A DNA stretch of 64,000 nt from Streptococcus pasteurianus (GCF_004843545.1 NZ_CP039457.1:1888501-1952500); one strand, 5' to 3'. Shown: positions 1 to 10,653, numbered from the stretch's first letter. The notes: generated by a model not told the origin, from the letters alone. Made by a program: numbers and translations.

Positions 1-1527
1 GACCTTCCTATCGGAGAAAGTGAAGAACGTTTCAATTTTATTGACCCCTACACGCTCAATGATTATTTCCTTGCACGTGGTTTCGCAAGTATCTACGTTT
101 CTGGGGTTGGAACTGCAGGCTCTGACGGTTTTATGACCAGCGGAGATTATGCGCAAGTGGAAAGTTTTAAAGCAGTCATTGATTGGTTAAATGGCAAAGC
201 AATCGCCTTTTCTAGCCACCGTCGTGACCAAAAAGTTGTTGCTGATTGGGCGAGTGGACTGGTTTGTACCACTGGAAAATCTTATCTTGGAACCATGTCA
301 ACCGCTCTAGCAACGACAGGTGTTGAGGGGCTGAAAGTTATCATCGCTGAATCAGCTATTTCATCTTGGTATGATTATTATCGTGAAAATGGGTTGGTTT
401 GCAGCCCTGGTGGCTATCCTGGTGAGGACCTTGATGTGCTGACCGAATTGACTTACTCACGTAATTTGCTGGCTGGCGATTATTTACGCAATAATACACA
501 TTACCAAGAACTCCTTGACGAGCAATCTGCACAGCTCGACCGTGCTTCTGGTGATTACAATCAATTTTGGCATGACCGTAATTATCTGCCACACGCTGAC
601 AAGGTTAAAGCAACCTGCGTATTCACTCACGGGCTCCAAGACTGGAATGTCAAGCCACGTCACATCTTCAATATTTTCAATGCCCTTCCAGATACTGTCG
701 AAAAACACGCTTTTCTTCACCACGGTGAGCATGTTTACATGCACAACTGGCAATCCATTGATTTCCGTGAAAGCATGAACACTTTACTTTCTGAAAAAAT
801 GCTTGGACAAGATAATCATTTCGTTTTGCCAACACTTATCTGGCAAGATAATAGCCAAGAACAAGCTTGGACAAGCTTAGCTGAATTTGGCAGTAACAAT
901 CAATCAACTTTAGCCCTTGGTACAGACCAAAAAATCATTGACAATCATTACGCCAAAGCTGAATTTGAACGTTATAGCAAGAATTTCAGAACTTTCAAGA
1001 GTGAGTTATTTACTGGAAAAGCAAATGCCATTTGCCTCGATTTACCGATTGAACACGATTACCATATCAATGGGCAAATCACTCTACACCTAACCGTCAA
1101 ATCTAGTGAAAATAAAGGAATTCTGTCTGCCCAAGTCTTAGACTATGGCGAAAAGAAACGTTTTAAAGATGTTCCTTATGTACTTGATTTATACGCTATT
1201 GATAATGGACGCAATTTCTCACGTGAAGCTCTCAAAGAATTGCCATTTACCAAAACCAGAGAACGTGTCATCACAAAAGGTGTTCTAAATCTTCAAAATC
1301 GTACAGATTTGTTAACAATTGAAGATATCCCTGCCAATGAATGGATGACCATTGATTTCACCCTTCAACCAAGCATCTACAAATTGGAAAAAGGCGACAC
1401 TCTCCGCGTACTTCTCTACACAACAGACTTTGAGCACACTATCCGTGACAATAGCAATTACATTTTGACAGTTGATTTAGACAAATCAAATTTGGAGATT
1501 CCTATAGAGAATAACGTGGGTCTTTGA
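1..1527 (+). CDS. pepX: Xaa-Pro dipeptidyl-peptidase PepX, 3' part
   Basis: Open from base 1 in frame and cut by the window edge; 508 residues are present against about 760 for the family, so roughly the first 250 are missing. PepX is a cytoplasmic serine peptidase (S15) that releases X-Pro dipeptides from casein-like peptides. The nucleophile motif GKSYLGT lies at nt 274-294, the acid motif GLQDWN near nt 630-650 and the histidine in [11 protein letters not shown] near nt 720-750, the expected order for the alpha/beta-hydrolase triad. The C-terminal beta-sandwich part of the family follows. A strong hairpin terminator lies 120 bp downstream. The frame stays open upstream of the first in-window ATG (133), so that ATG is internal. 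Confidence 0.95.
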   Translation, partial: DLPIGESEERFNFIDPYTLNDYFLARGFASIYVSGVGTAGSDGFMTSGDYAQVESFKAVIDWLNGKAIAFSSHRRDQKVVADWASGLVCTTGKSYLGTMSTALATTGVEGLKVIIAESAISSWYDYYRENGLVCSPGGYPGEDLDVLTELTYSRNLLAGDYLRNNTHYQELLDEQSAQLDRASGDYNQFWHDRNYLPHADKVKATCVFTHGLQDWNVKPRHIFNIFNALPDTVEKHAFLHHGEHVYMHNWQSIDFRESMNTLLSEKMLGQDNHFVLPTLIWQDNSQEQAWTSLAEFGSNNQSTLALGTDQKIIDNHYAKAEFERYSKNFRTFKSELFTGKANAICLDLPIEHDYHINGQITLHLTVKSSENKGILSAQVLDYGEKKRFKDVPYVLDLYAIDNGRNFSREALKELPFTKTRERVITKGVLNLQNRTDLLTIEDIPANEWMTIDFTLQPSIYKLEKGDTLRVLLYTTDFEHTIRDNSNYILTVDLDKSNLEIPIENNVGL

Positions 1528-1647
1528 CACATAAGCATCCTCCTATCATTCTCAGAAGAAAAAATCCTTTCTAATCTATCACATAAGTTTACAAATTTTA
1601 ATAAGAACCCTGCTTACTTTGAAAAATCAAAGAATATCATCTCATAC

Positions 1648-1693
1648 AAAAACCTCCTCTATGTCTTATGAACAAGAGGAGGTTTTTGTGTTT
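1648..1693. terminator. Rho-independent terminator, pepX (possibly bidirectional)
   Basis: Perfect 13-bp stem (1648-1660 with 1675-1687), 14-base loop, and a T-rich tail on the plus strand. The arms begin and end in A/T runs, so it may also stop minus-strand transcripts leaving pnpS. Confidence 0.85.
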
Positions 1694-1848
1694 TTATACT
1701 CAACGAAAATCAAAATTAGACTAGGTGACGTAGATTCAGATAGAACTCCGTTATTTTATAATTTGGAATAATAAGCTAAAAACTTCCGTTGAAGATTTTC
1801 ACACCTCAAATCAAGTCACAAACGTCTGAGTTTAATTTTCAAAGAGGG
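1694..1848. other. Intergenic DNA with degenerate repeat-like ends
   Basis: No coding potential is seen. The left end (ACTCAACGAAAATC from about 1699) and an inner stretch (CCGTTGAAGATTTTC near 1786) are loosely inverted copies, reminiscent of the small degenerate intergenic repeats common in streptococci. This is a resemblance only; no family is assigned. Confidence 0.25.
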
Positions 1849-3501
1849 TTACTTATAAAAGGTCACAGTCATTTTAGTTCCTAATCCTAGCTGACTTTCC
1901 ACCTTAATATCAGCATGATGTTGATTGACTGCGTGCTTAACAATGGAGAGCCCCAAACCAGTGCCACCCAACTTCTTCGAGCGACTCTTATCAACTCGAT
2001 AGAAACGCTCAAAAATGCGTTCCTGCTCATCTTTGGCGATACCAACTCCAGTATCCTGTACTGTCAGAACAACATCGTCCTCATTCGAGGTGACATTGAC
2101 AGTCACATCCCCCTTATCACGGTTATAGATAATAGCATTATCACAAAGATTATAAATCAAAGAATGAATAAGGGCATGGTTACCAGTAATATAAGCTGGT
2201 TCCCCTAATAAATGCAAGTTGATATGACGTTCATTTGCCTTAGCAGATAAACTATCTAAAACTTCCTCTGATATCTGATAGAGATTGACGGGTTCCATAG
2301 CTAACTCTTCTGACTCATCAAGATGTGACAGTTTAATAATATCTTCTACCAACTGGATCATACGTTGAGACTCACTGTGGATTTTCTCAGCGAATTGTGG
2401 AACATCTTTTTGCGCAACAACATCACTAGCCAGCATTTCAGAATATCCAGAAATCAAATGTAACGGTGTTTTCAGTTCATGAGAAACGTTTGCCGTAAAT
2501 TCGCGGCGCAGCTGCTCTGCCTGAAGTTGCTCTGTAACATCAAAGAAAAGAATTGCTAAACCAGTCACCTTATCCTCAGAGTGAATAGGACGTACCATAA
2601 CTTTGTAATGCGCATCATCTAATTGCAAAATCCCTTCTTGTTTGCGACCCTGAAGACCTTTTTCTAGCCAATTATTTAGTGACAGGTTACGGAGAATTTG
2701 CAACATATCTTTACCCAAACAAGTTTGATCAGTCTGCAAAATATCCTGTGCTGCTTGGTTGATACTGATGATACGACAGTTATTGTCTAACAAAATCATG
2801 CCTTCTTTAATTTTAGAAATAATGGTATCAAATTCTGATTGACGTTGTTCTATCAAAACTTCTCGCTCAGTAACTTCCTTTTGATGTCTGGCAATCCGTC
2901 TTAGAAGGGGTGAAATTTCTTCATAGGCATCATTTTCAAGCGGATGGTCAAGATCCAGTCGATTCAATGGTAACACAATACTCTTAGCAATAGAGTGTGA
3001 AAGCCACAGAGAGAGTAAGAAGGCCAATACAAGAATAAGGAACAAAGGCTGGAACATCCGAAACAAAAGCACTAAAATACTGTGTCTAGTAACAGATAAG
3101 CGAATAACGGTTCCATTATCCAAGCGCTGAGCAGAATAAAGTGACTGAGTGGTTAAGGTTTTAGAGTATCGAACACTCTCACCATAACCATCTTTCAAAG
3201 CTTCTTTGATTTCTTCTCTATTAGCATGATTGTCCATGATCTGTGCATCAGACTCATTATCATAGAGAACTTTTCCTTGATTATCAACCCAAGTGATTCT
3301 GACATTTGACATCTTGAGCTCATTAAAATAATCTTGGCCTTCCAGAGAAACCCCTTGAGCAGCTAAGGCTGTCTCTGTCTGCAACTGTTCCTTTTGTACT
3401 TGAGTAAAGTAGCCATAAAGCAAGCCAACAACCATAAATAGAGTTACAAGAAGAACGCCTAGCGTGGCAAAAAAAGTTGAACGAAAGATTTTCTTAATCA
3501 T
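1849..3501 (-). CDS. pnpS: Phosphate-sensing histidine kinase PnpS (PhoR-like)
   Basis: 550-aa membrane sensor kinase. There is one N-terminal membrane segment (about residues 8-32), an extracytoplasmic sensor stretch, a second membrane segment (about 150-170), a PAS-like region, then a HisKA box with SHELKTPL (phosphoacceptor His near 343) and a HATPase domain with N, G1 (DTGVGI) and G2 (GGTGLGLSIV) boxes. It overlaps pnpR by 8 bp and is the last gene of pstSCAB-phoU-pnpRS, so the partner is PnpR and the signal is presumably phosphate limitation via Pst/PhoU. In several streptococci the kinase pair sits at the promoter end of pst; here it is at the distal end. Function is by family and context. 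Confidence 0.9.
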   Translation of the reverse strand: MIKKIFRSTFFATLGVLLVTLFMVVGLLYGYFTQVQKEQLQTETALAAQGVSLEGQDYFNELKMSNVRITWVDNQGKVLYDNESDAQIMDNHANREEIKEALKDGYGESVRYSKTLTTQSLYSAQRLDNGTVIRLSVTRHSILVLLFRMFQPLFLILVLAFLLSLWLSHSIAKSIVLPLNRLDLDHPLENDAYEEISPLLRRIARHQKEVTEREVLIEQRQSEFDTIISKIKEGMILLDNNCRIISINQAAQDILQTDQTCLGKDMLQILRNLSLNNWLEKGLQGRKQEGILQLDDAHYKVMVRPIHSEDKVTGLAILFFDVTEQLQAEQLRREFTANVSHELKTPLHLISGYSEMLASDVVAQKDVPQFAEKIHSESQRMIQLVEDIIKLSHLDESEELAMEPVNLYQISEEVLDSLSAKANERHINLHLLGEPAYITGNHALIHSLIYNLCDNAIIYNRDKGDVTVNVTSNEDDVVLTVQDTGVGIAKDEQERIFERFYRVDKSRSKKLGGTGLGLSIVKHAVNQHHADIKVESQLGLGTKMTVTFYK

Positions 3502-4171
3502 CTGTTACCTCCAAACGATAACCAACACCACGAACTGTCTTAATCAGATGACTAGCATCTCCAAGCTTCATGCGAAGGGTTCCAATATGAACATCAACTG
3601 TCCGTGTTTCTCCGATAAAGTGTTCTCCCCAAACTTTATCCAAAAGTTCTTGCCGCGTAAAAACACGGCCAGGATTTAACATCAATAAAGATAGCAGATC
3701 AAATTCTTTCAAAGTTAATTCGATTTTTTGTCCATTATTTCTAACCGTGTAATTCTTTGCATCCAGAGAGAGGTTTTTTATTGTCAAATGAGTTTCCTGT
3801 TCCTGATTTGATGTACGTCTGAGAACTGCTTTGATGCGAGAAATCATTTCCATCATACCAAACGGCTTAACCAAATAATCATCGGCACCCAAATCTAATC
3901 CTTTGACTTTATCAAATTCTGTTCCTTTAGCAGTTGTCATGATTACTGGAATATCTTTTGTCATGCCATTTGATCGTAGGGATTTTAAAATGGTCAATCC
4001 ATCATCTACAGGCAACATGATATCTAACAGTATAAGCTTAGGTTGCTCTTCTTCCATGGCTTTCCAAAATAGAACGGAGTCAGGAAACCCCTGAGCCTCA
4101 AACCCTGCTGTTCGTAAAGTATAAAGCATCAGTTCTCGAATATCATCATCATCTTCAACGCAGTAAATCAT
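3494..4171 (-). CDS. pnpR: Phosphate response regulator PnpR (PhoB/PhoP-like)
   Basis: 225-aa OmpR/PhoB-family regulator. The receiver domain shows the acidic patch EDDDD near the N-terminus, the phosphoacceptor in LILLDIMLP (about D50) and the KPF lysine motif. The C-terminal winged helix ends in the characteristic VRGVGYRLE. It overlaps phoU by 4 bp and pnpS by 8 bp, indicating translational coupling. It probably binds the tandem TTTACA repeats upstream of pstS, giving autoregulation of the whole operon. Confidence 0.92.
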   Translation of the reverse strand: MIYCVEDDDDIRELMLYTLRTAGFEAQGFPDSVLFWKAMEEEQPKLILLDIMLPVDDGLTILKSLRSNGMTKDIPVIMTTAKGTEFDKVKGLDLGADDYLVKPFGMMEMISRIKAVLRRTSNQEQETHLTIKNLSLDAKNYTVRNNGQKIELTLKEFDLLSLLMLNPGRVFTRQELLDKVWGEHFIGETRTVDVHIGTLRMKLGDASHLIKTVRGVGYRLEVTDD

Positions 4172-4821
4172 GTTTCTTCTCCATTCAGTTCACCAGTGAT
4201 TGAAAAAATTACCCACTTAGCGACATTGACGGTATGGTCACCAATTCTTTCCAAATATTTGGCAATCATCAAAACATCAATAGTATATTCACCATCGTTT
4301 CCAAGTTCAGCAATATGGGCAATTAAACTTGCCTTTATTGTATCAAATTCTTTATCCACTGTGACATCTTTTTGGATAACTTTTAAAGCTAAAGTCTCAT
4401 CATCATGGACAAAGGCATCCACACTATCTGTTACCATATGGACAACGTGTTTGACCATTTGCTTGAGATGACGAAAATCAGCTCCTTCATGAACATGACC
4501 ATCACCAATAATATCAACAATTTCAGCAGATTGAGCACCAATACGCTTCATATCATAAACCATTTTCAAAGCAGCTGAAATACGTCGCAAATCCTTGGCA
4601 ACTGGCTGTTGACGAAGCAGTAACTTAAGACATTGTGATTCAATATCTCTTTCCATCTGCTCAATTTTTTGATAAGTTTTGCCAACATCATTAACCAGAT
4701 GCTGATTATTTTCACTGATGGGCATTAATGATTTTGAAATAATTTCCTCACATAACGACCCCATCAAAATTAAATTGGTATTGAGTGCATGCAGTTGATT
4801 TTCAAAGGCTGAGCGTATCAT
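4168..4821 (-). CDS. phoU: PhoU phosphate transport regulator
   Basis: 217-aa all-helical protein with two PhoU repeats of about 100 residues, each carrying the metal-binding E/DxxxD type signatures (for example [21 protein letters not shown] and [15 protein letters not shown]). PhoU links the PstSCAB transporter to its sensor kinase and dampens phosphate uptake and signalling. It sits between pstB and pnpR and overlaps both by 4 bp. Confidence 0.93.
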   Translation of the reverse strand: MIRSAFENQLHALNTNLILMGSLCEEIISKSLMPISENNQHLVNDVGKTYQKIEQMERDIESQCLKLLLRQQPVAKDLRRISAALKMVYDMKRIGAQSAEIVDIIGDGHVHEGADFRHLKQMVKHVVHMVTDSVDAFVHDDETLALKVIQKDVTVDKEFDTIKASLIAHIAELGNDGEYTIDVLMIAKYLERIGDHTVNVAKWVIFSITGELNGEET

Positions 4822-5567
4822 CCGAATCTCCCTGTTATATAATTTTCTGTGCGTTCGTCTTGTGGCATTGAAAATAGTTGGCTTGTTTTATTGTACTCAA
4901 CAATTTCGCCCAATAAGAAGAAGGCTGTCTTGTCGGAAATCCGCACAGCTTGTTGCATGTTGTGGGTCACCATGACGATAGTATATTTTTTCTTGAGTTC
5001 AATAACCAAATCTTCAATTTTTGCTGTTGAAATCGGATCTAAGGCACTTGTTGGTTCATCCATGAGGAGAACTTCAGGTTCAATGGCCAAAGCTCTAGCA
5101 ATGCAAAGCCGTTGCTGTTGACCACCAGACATACCAAGAGCAGATTTATTGAGGCGATCTTTGACTTCATCCCATATAGCGGCTTGTTTTAAGGAACGCT
5201 CCACAATTTCATCCAATTGAACTTTATTGTGAATACCGTGAGTTCTAGGCCCGAAGGCAATGTTGTCATAGATGCTCATCGGAAATGGATTGGGTTTTTG
5301 GAAAACCATACCTACTTTTTTACGAAGGACATTGATATCTAAATCGCGGTAAACATTTTCTTTATCTAATGTGACCTCTCCGGTAATACGGCAATTTTTC
5401 ACCAAGTCATTCATTCGGTTAAGACTTTTCAGCAAGGTCGATTTTCCACATCCTGATGGACCAATGAAAGCTGTAATTTCATTGCTGGCAATTTCCAGAT
5501 TAATGTTTTTTAAAGCTTTGAAGTCTCCGTAGTAGAGATCCAAATTTTTAATTTCTATTTTATTCAT
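4818..5567 (-). CDS. pstB: Phosphate ABC transporter ATP-binding protein PstB
   Basis: 249 aa, full length. Walker [10 protein letters not shown] (about 34-42), Q-loop, signature [11 protein letters not shown], Walker [14 protein letters not shown] and the switch histidine in VTHNMQQA are all visible. It energises PstCA-mediated phosphate import. Some streptococci carry two tandem pstB genes; only one is here. Overlaps pstA by 8 bp and phoU by 4 bp. Confidence 0.96.
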   Translation of the reverse strand: MNKIEIKNLDLYYGDFKALKNINLEIASNEITAFIGPSGCGKSTLLKSLNRMNDLVKNCRITGEVTLDKENVYRDLDINVLRKKVGMVFQKPNPFPMSIYDNIAFGPRTHGIHNKVQLDEIVERSLKQAAIWDEVKDRLNKSALGMSGGQQQRLCIARALAIEPEVLLMDEPTSALDPISTAKIEDLVIELKKKYTIVMVTHNMQQAVRISDKTAFFLLGEIVEYNKTSQLFSMPQDERTENYITGRFG

Positions 5568-6438
5568 CGCTTGTTTTACTTCCTAATCGTCTAGCAATCA
5601 AACCTGACACTAGATTAATGATAATAACTAATACTAAGAGAACCACTGCTGTAGCGTAGGTTTGATTGACATAAAGTCCCTCTCCTGAGATAGCATACAT
5701 ATGTACAGCCAAAGTCCGTGACGAACTGAAAATACTTTTCGCCACTTCAGCAACCGTACCTGCTGTAAAAATCAAGGCGGCTGATTCTCCCACAATTCGC
5801 CCAATCGCTAAAATAATTCCTGAAAAAATTCCTGGCATGGCGCTAGGAAGGACAATTTTAAAAATTGTCCTAAGTTTACCCGCCCCAAGTGCAAAAGCCC
5901 CTTCACGATAGGAGTCTGGTACTGAAAGCAAAGCTTCTTCTGTTGTTCGCATAATCAGTGGCAAAATCATGATACTAAGTGTAACAGCTCCTGACAGCAA
6001 GGAAAGTCCCATGTGAGCGAACTTAACAAAGAAAAGAGCGCCAAACAGTCCATAGATAATGGAGGGAATCCCAGAGAGCGTTTCAGTTGCAATCCGAATA
6101 ACACTAACAAAAGGGTTATCACGACGCGCATATTCTACCAAGTAAATAGAAGCCCCTATACCAATAGGTACGGCAACACTTAATGCTAAAATGGTCATAA
6201 AAATCGTATTGATTAAGGCCGGTAACAACGATACATTCTCACTATTGTAAGTCCAAGCAAACAAACTCATGTTTAAGTTGGGCAAGCCTTTGACCAGAAT
6301 ATATCCGACCGTGAAAGCAATTCCGACAAATGTTATCAAGGCAGCACCATAAACTAACAAATACAACATTAATGATACCAGGTCCCGTCGGCGTGACTGC
6401 CAATCTTGCTTGAAGCTACGGTGATTGATATTTTCCAT
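5560..6438 (-). CDS. pstA: Phosphate ABC transporter permease PstA
   Basis: 292-aa inner-membrane permease with about six hydrophobic segments and the BPD_transp_1 EAA-like loop ([26 protein letters not shown], near the middle). It forms the channel with PstC. The start is supported by a GAGGAG ribosome-binding site just upstream; only 2 bp separate it from pstC. Confidence 0.94.
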   Translation of the reverse strand: MENINHRSFKQDWQSRRRDLVSLMLYLLVYGAALITFVGIAFTVGYILVKGLPNLNMSLFAWTYNSENVSLLPALINTIFMTILALSVAVPIGIGASIYLVEYARRDNPFVSVIRIATETLSGIPSIIYGLFGALFFVKFAHMGLSLLSGAVTLSIMILPLIMRTTEEALLSVPDSYREGAFALGAGKLRTIFKIVLPSAMPGIFSGIILAIGRIVGESAALIFTAGTVAEVAKSIFSSSRTLAVHMYAISGEGLYVNQTYATAVVLLVLVIIINLVSGLIARRLGSKTSDE

Positions 6439-6440
6439 GT

Positions 6441-7286
6441 CTACTCCTCTTTATGTAACAACGAAAAGCTGATGTTAATGATTAGGACAAATATAAAAAG
6501 AACAACAGCTGTCCCTATAAGAGCCTCTCTGTGAAGACCACTAGAGTACCCCATCTCCATAACAATATTGGTTGTCATAGTTCTGACCCCTGATGTCAAG
6601 GAATCTGGCAAGACAGCTTGGTTACCTGCAACCATGATAACTGCCATAGTTTCCCCGATTGCGCGTCCAATCCCTAAAATGACAGATGCCAAAATTCCCC
6701 GCTTAGCTGCTGGCAGTACTGCAAAAAAGATGCTACGCTCATGGGAAGCCCCCAGAGCTAAACCACCTTCATAATAGGATCTAGGAACAGCACGAATAGC
6801 AGCCTCAGAGACACTGATAATAGTTGGTAAAATCATCAAACCAAGCAAAATTGAAGCGGTAAGTACTCCCATTCCAAAGCCACCGATGTTATCACGAACA
6901 AAGGGAACTAAAACAACCAAACCAAAGAAACCATAAACAACCGATGGTATCCCTGCCATGAGGTTAATAGCCGCCTTGAGCGGTCTATAGATGGCTTCTG
7001 GACAAAAAGAAGACATAAAAACCGCTGTCAAAACTCCAACAGGTACCCCAATAATAAGCGCCCCTGCTGTCACATAAAGTGAACCGACAATCATTGGAAA
7101 AATACCAAAAAGGTTGTTAGCCGGTCTCCATACAGTTCCGAAAAGAAAGTTACCTAAACCAATTTGATGAATAGCAGGAATCCCACTCGAAAACAAAAAG
7201 ATGCAAATTAGTAGCACGGATAGAACAGAAATGCAGGCGGTAAGAAAAAATACCGCTTGCATCATTTTTTCTTTTGTATGATTCAT
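6441..7286 (-). CDS. pstC: Phosphate ABC transporter permease PstC
   Basis: 281-aa membrane permease with six predicted hydrophobic segments and the EAA-like loop around YYEGGLALGASHERS. It pairs with PstA. It starts 10 bp after pstS with an AAGGGG ribosome-binding site overlapping the pstS end. Confidence 0.94.
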   Translation of the reverse strand: MNHTKEKMMQAVFFLTACISVLSVLLICIFLFSSGIPAIHQIGLGNFLFGTVWRPANNLFGIFPMIVGSLYVTAGALIIGVPVGVLTAVFMSSFCPEAIYRPLKAAINLMAGIPSVVYGFFGLVVLVPFVRDNIGGFGMGVLTASILLGLMILPTIISVSEAAIRAVPRSYYEGGLALGASHERSIFFAVLPAAKRGILASVILGIGRAIGETMAVIMVAGNQAVLPDSLTSGVRTMTTNIVMEMGYSSGLHREALIGTAVVLFIFVLIINISFSLLHKEE

Positions 7287-7296
7287 TCATGACCCC

Positions 7297-8178
7297 TTAG
7301 TCTGAAAGACCGTCCCAACTTGTTGTCTTACCTGTAAAAATAGTCTTGACTTGTTCGCTTGTTAAGCCATCAACTTTGTTATCTTTATTAACAATAACAG
7401 CAATACCATCTATCGCAATAACTGTTGAGCTGACTCCTTTAGATGTTTCTTCATCTTTCAAATCACGTGACGCCATTCCAATATCAGCTGTTCCCTCGAT
7501 TGCATTTGTGATACCTGTTGAGGAGTCGCTTTGTTGAATCTCTACTTCAACCTTAGAGTTGACTTTGCTATAAGCTTCTTTTAATTTTTCCATAACTGGT
7601 GTGACAGAGCTTGATCCTGAAACAACAACCTTGCCAGAATCAACTGAAGATTTATAGGCTTTGGTATCGTCAAGTGGAATGTAACCATTTTCTTCTACGA
7701 CAGCTTGACCATCAGAACTTAAAATAAAGTTGATGAAATCTTGAGCAGCCTCACTTATCTTATCTTTAGTCACAATGTTAAATGGTCGAGAAATCTTGTA
7801 GCTTCCGGCTTTAATATTGGCAACACTTGCCTCGGTACCATCAATTTTCAGAACCTTGACGGTATCATCCAAAGAACCTAGCGAAGTATAGCCGATAGCT
7901 GACTTATCTCCAGCTACTGTCGTTAGCATAACAGAGGTCGAGTTAGTAACAATGGCTTTGTCCGTTGTCAAATCAACTTTTTCACCATTTTGCTCTTGTT
8001 GAACTCCGAAAAGTTCAACAAAAGCACCGCGTGTCCCAGACCCATCTTCACGGGAAACAACGCTGATGTTACCAGATGCAGATGAAGAGTCCCCGTTTGA
8101 TTTGCTACAAGCTGAAAGTCCCACTAGAGCTGTTAAGCCAGCTAGGGCCAGTACCGAAAACAATTTACATTTTTTCAT
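7297..8178 (-). CDS. pstS: Phosphate-binding lipoprotein PstS
   Basis: The chosen start (8178) follows AAGGAGAAC; an in-frame extension to 8211 lacks a ribosome-binding site. The 293-aa product begins with a lipoprotein signal peptide ending in LSAC, so it should be anchored to the outer face of the membrane by a lipidated cysteine. The mature protein has the type 2 periplasmic-binding fold typical of PstS, with phosphate-contact loops such as SREDGSGTR and SGSSSVTP. First gene of the operon; an upstream tandem TTTACA repeat and TATAAT suggest control by PnpR. Confidence 0.95.
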   Translation of the reverse strand: MKKCKLFSVLALAGLTALVGLSACSKSNGDSSSASGNISVVSREDGSGTRGAFVELFGVQQEQNGEKVDLTTDKAIVTNSTSVMLTTVAGDKSAIGYTSLGSLDDTVKVLKIDGTEASVANIKAGSYKISRPFNIVTKDKISEAAQDFINFILSSDGQAVVEENGYIPLDDTKAYKSSVDSGKVVVSGSSSVTPVMEKLKEAYSKVNSKVEVEIQQSDSSTGITNAIEGTADIGMASRDLKDEETSKGVSSTVIAIDGIAVIVNKDNKVDGLTSEQVKTIFTGKTTSWDGLSD

Positions 8179-8209
8179 GATGTTCTCCTTTAAATTCTTT
8201 ACAATGACC

Positions 8210-8264
8210 ATTATAGAAAGCCAACATCAAATCTATTACCATACTTTTGTAAAGTTTTTGTAAA
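8210..8264 (-). promoter_or_regulatory. pst promoter with tandem Pho-box-like repeats
   Basis: On the minus strand two TTTACA hexamers (8264-8259 and 8253-8248) repeat with an 11-bp period, as in PhoP/PhoB-type tandem sites, followed by TATAAT (8215-8210). The repeats lie just upstream of where a -35 would be, fitting activation by PnpR. Confidence 0.65.
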
Positions 8265-8364
8265 ATCATTACCAAACGCTCACTCTTATCACACAGTTAA
8301 AATAGGCAGTTACTTCAAAAAATGCTATAATAAATAAAGCTTTAAGAAATACTCAAAAAGAAAC

Positions 8365-8444
8365 ATAAGGCAACGAAAATTTAACAAGAGGGTCTAAACC
8401 CTTGCTACGAAAGGAATCTTAAAAATCTTATGATGAATATGCAA
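8365..8444 (+). repeat. Left attachment repeat (attL)
   Basis: Matches 20108-20187 at 77 of 80 positions. It includes a small hairpin (AGGGT-ctaa-ACCCT, near 8388-8402) and the first bases of ebfC. The identical 39-bp stretch 8406-8444 probably contains the crossover. Confidence 0.88.
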
Positions 8445-8465
8445 GACTTGTTCCACAATTTTTAA
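8430..8465 (+). pseudogene. Orphan ebfC 5' fragment left at attL
   Basis: ATGATGAATATGCAA is the same start as ebfC, but the frame diverges after codon 5 and stops after 11 codons. It is the by-product of integration into the ebfC start region; the original ebfC promoter presumably lies left of it, in 8266-8400. Confidence 0.7.
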
Positions 8466-8589
8466 AGTCTTGTAATCGTTCAAAACGTTGATTTAAAGCC
8501 TTTTATGATTCTTTAAAAAACAGCAAAAACGAATAAAATTATCTCAATAAGACCAAAAATAGACAATGGCAGTATCTTCTTTGTAATCT

Positions 8590-8630
8590 AAAAACCGCTT
8601 TACTTGATGAAGTAAAACGGTTTTTGTTTT
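8590..8630. terminator. Bidirectional terminator at the left end of the element
   Basis: 16-bp stem with one mismatch (8590-8605 with 8610-8625), GATG loop, A run on the left and T run on the right. It can stop both the orphan ebfC transcript entering the element and the defence operon leaving it. The remainder of 8466-8760 shows no gene. Confidence 0.88.
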
Positions 8631-8760
8631 GTTAATTTATTCCTCATATTTATATATCTGAATACAAAACTTGAAAAATAAATACTAATATTGTGATTAT
8701 TGGTTTTACATTAATAATAGTTCACCTAAAAATTAAGTCCGATATACTTTAGCTCACTCT

Positions 8761-10653
8761 CTATATGATTCGGACAGCATAATCATCAATCAATCCATCT
8801 AAACCATCCGAAGAAAACTCTTTAACTAAGCAGTCTTGAGGCAGTATTGATGGATAGCCATTGTTAACAACAATTAGTTGAAAATCATTTTCACGCTCTC
8901 GTCCCAATTTTATAAAATATTTAATGATAGATTCATATATTCGCTCATCTCTAAATTCTGCACTTTTTGAAGATGAACCTAAATTTTTCCTAGGTGTATC
9001 AATCATTAATAATCCTATATGGTTGCCAGACTGTTCTTCTGAACAAATCATGACTGATAGATAGTAAGCCATCGTTATCAGTGTTACTGCACCCAAACTA
9101 CCTAAATCACTATACTTCACACCCCTAACATAAGGTAAGTAACTCCTGTCTTCTATATATGCAGAATGCAGATTCGGAAAATCAAAAGACGATAGAATAA
9201 TTGAAAATATTTGTGTTAATTTTTTTAATTTATTGTCTTTAGCAACTTTACTTTTCTGCTTTTCAATTTTATCCTTAATTCCTTCAACTTCAATCCTTTT
9301 TTCAGAAAGCAACTTTTCTAAAATAGTAAGCTCTTCGATAAACTTTAAACTTTCTTTTAAATTTTTTTTTGATTCATAAAGTTCCCCTACTTTTATTGAC
9401 AATGAACTAATTTCGGTTGAAAGTGGACTAATATACTGTCTAGTTAGCCCATCCAATTTTTCTTCATTCCAATCAATATTATCCTGTATATTACTAATTT
9501 CTGATTCCAACCTCGCTCTTTTTTCCACTTCCGATTCAATATACTTATGAAGTTCGTTTTTCTTTTTTGTAAGTTTTGTTCTCTCTTTCCTTAACTCTCC
9601 TACCTCAACAATAACACTATTCATATTTTGGTTACACAACAAGCAATTCGATTCATCATGAAGAGATAAAGGTTGCAAACAATTTGGACAATTAATATAC
9701 TCATACTTATTAATAGCCTTAATACCTACCAGTTGTTCAGAAATCTTTTCTATATCAGCAAAATATTGGTTCTCCAATAATTGTAATTTTTGTATATACT
9801 GTTCCTGGTCTGAAAATTTATTTCTCAACGTACGTAGTTCTTCCTTTTGTCCATCAATATGAAGCACTAAATCGTTAATATCATTTCCTAATTCTGCACT
9901 TATAATATCAAGTTTATATTTTTCAAGTTTAGAGTTAATACTATCTATCTCAAAATCAATTTCAAAAGATTTCTTTTGTACAGTCTCATAATTTTCAATC
10001 TCTGCTCTCTCTAGAAATCCATGTACAGCATCATATCTAATATTTTTTTCCTTTAATACTTCTTGTTCAATTTTAAGACTTTTTTGTAAATCACTCAACA
10101 AATTATCATATATATCTAAAATGATTTCAAAAGTCGCTTTTTCTTTTCGATTACCAGCCCAATTCTGGGTATCTAGAATATTCTCACTATCAATTTTTGT
10201 TTGTTTTAAATATGAAAATTTAAATAGGTCTCTAAAACTAAAACTATCACCCATAACGGTTAAATTGTTTAAATTAAGCTTTGATAACAAGAAGTATGAT
10301 AAAGAATTCTCTTTTGAGGGATTATCAATCGTCAAAATACGATTTTGAGAAAATTGTTTTTTGATATTATCATAAGTCTGTAAAAGAACCGGCTCATTAA
10401 ATGCTGATAGCGGTCTCTTAATTTTATATAAATTCTCCAATATATAAAACTCTAGCTCCACATCAGTACAACTTTCCCCAATCTCAATATATGCTTTGTG
10501 CTTAGCTTTTCCCAAAGCATAATCTATCAATTCTAGGATTGCTGTCTTACCAGTCGAAGTTGGACCTGATATATAATTCAACCCTTTATGAAAGTGTACT
10601 TCATAGTTTTTTCTTACACCGATTAATCTAAGTGTTTTTAGTAACAATTTCAT
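8761..10653 (-). CDS. ABC-3C system ATPase, SMC/Rad50-like with zinc hook
   Basis: 630 aa. Walker A is GPTSTGKT (about 30-37). A long coiled coil (about 180-470) is interrupted by a CPNC...CLLC pair (about 319-338), a zinc-hook-like apex. A Walker B-like segment LLMIDTPRKNLG lies near 550. The N-terminal RLIGVRKNYEVHFHKGLNYISG and the split ATPase lobes fit the DUF3732-type ATPases that Aravind and colleagues place in ABC-three-component conflict systems. It is the last gene of the nuclease/middle/ATPase operon and follows the middle gene without a gap (TAGATG). Expected role: sense invading DNA or replication intermediates and license the effector. Family from memory, function inferred. Confidence 0.75.
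   Translation of the reverse strand: MKLLLKTLRLIGVRKNYEVHFHKGLNYISGPTSTGKTAILELIDYALGKAKHKAYIEIGESCTDVELEFYILENLYKIKRPLSAFNEPVLLQTYDNIKKQFSQNRILTIDNPSKENSLSYFLLSKLNLNNLTVMGDSFSFRDLFKFSYLKQTKIDSENILDTQNWAGNRKEKATFEIILDIYDNLLSDLQKSLKIEQEVLKEKNIRYDAVHGFLERAEIENYETVQKKSFEIDFEIDSINSKLEKYKLDIISAELGNDINDLVLHIDGQKEELRTLRNKFSDQEQYIQKLQLLENQYFADIEKISEQLVGIKAINKYEYINCPNCLQPLSLHDESNCLLCNQNMNSVIVEVGELRKERTKLTKKKNELHKYIESEVEKRARLESEISNIQDNIDWNEEKLDGLTRQYISPLSTEISSLSIKVGELYESKKNLKESLKFIEELTILEKLLSEKRIEVEGIKDKIEKQKSKVAKDNKLKKLTQIFSIILSSFDFPNLHSAYIEDRSYLPYVRGVKYSDLGSLGAVTLITMAYYLSVMICSEEQSGNHIGLLMIDTPRKNLGSSSKSAEFRDERIYESIIKYFIKLGRERENDFQLIVVNNGYPSILPQDCLVKEFSSDGLDGLIDDYAVRII

Noticed and set aside
1694..1848. 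Insertion sequence remnant after pepX
   Set aside because: No transposase fragment or clear terminal inverted repeats; at most a small degenerate intergenic repeat.
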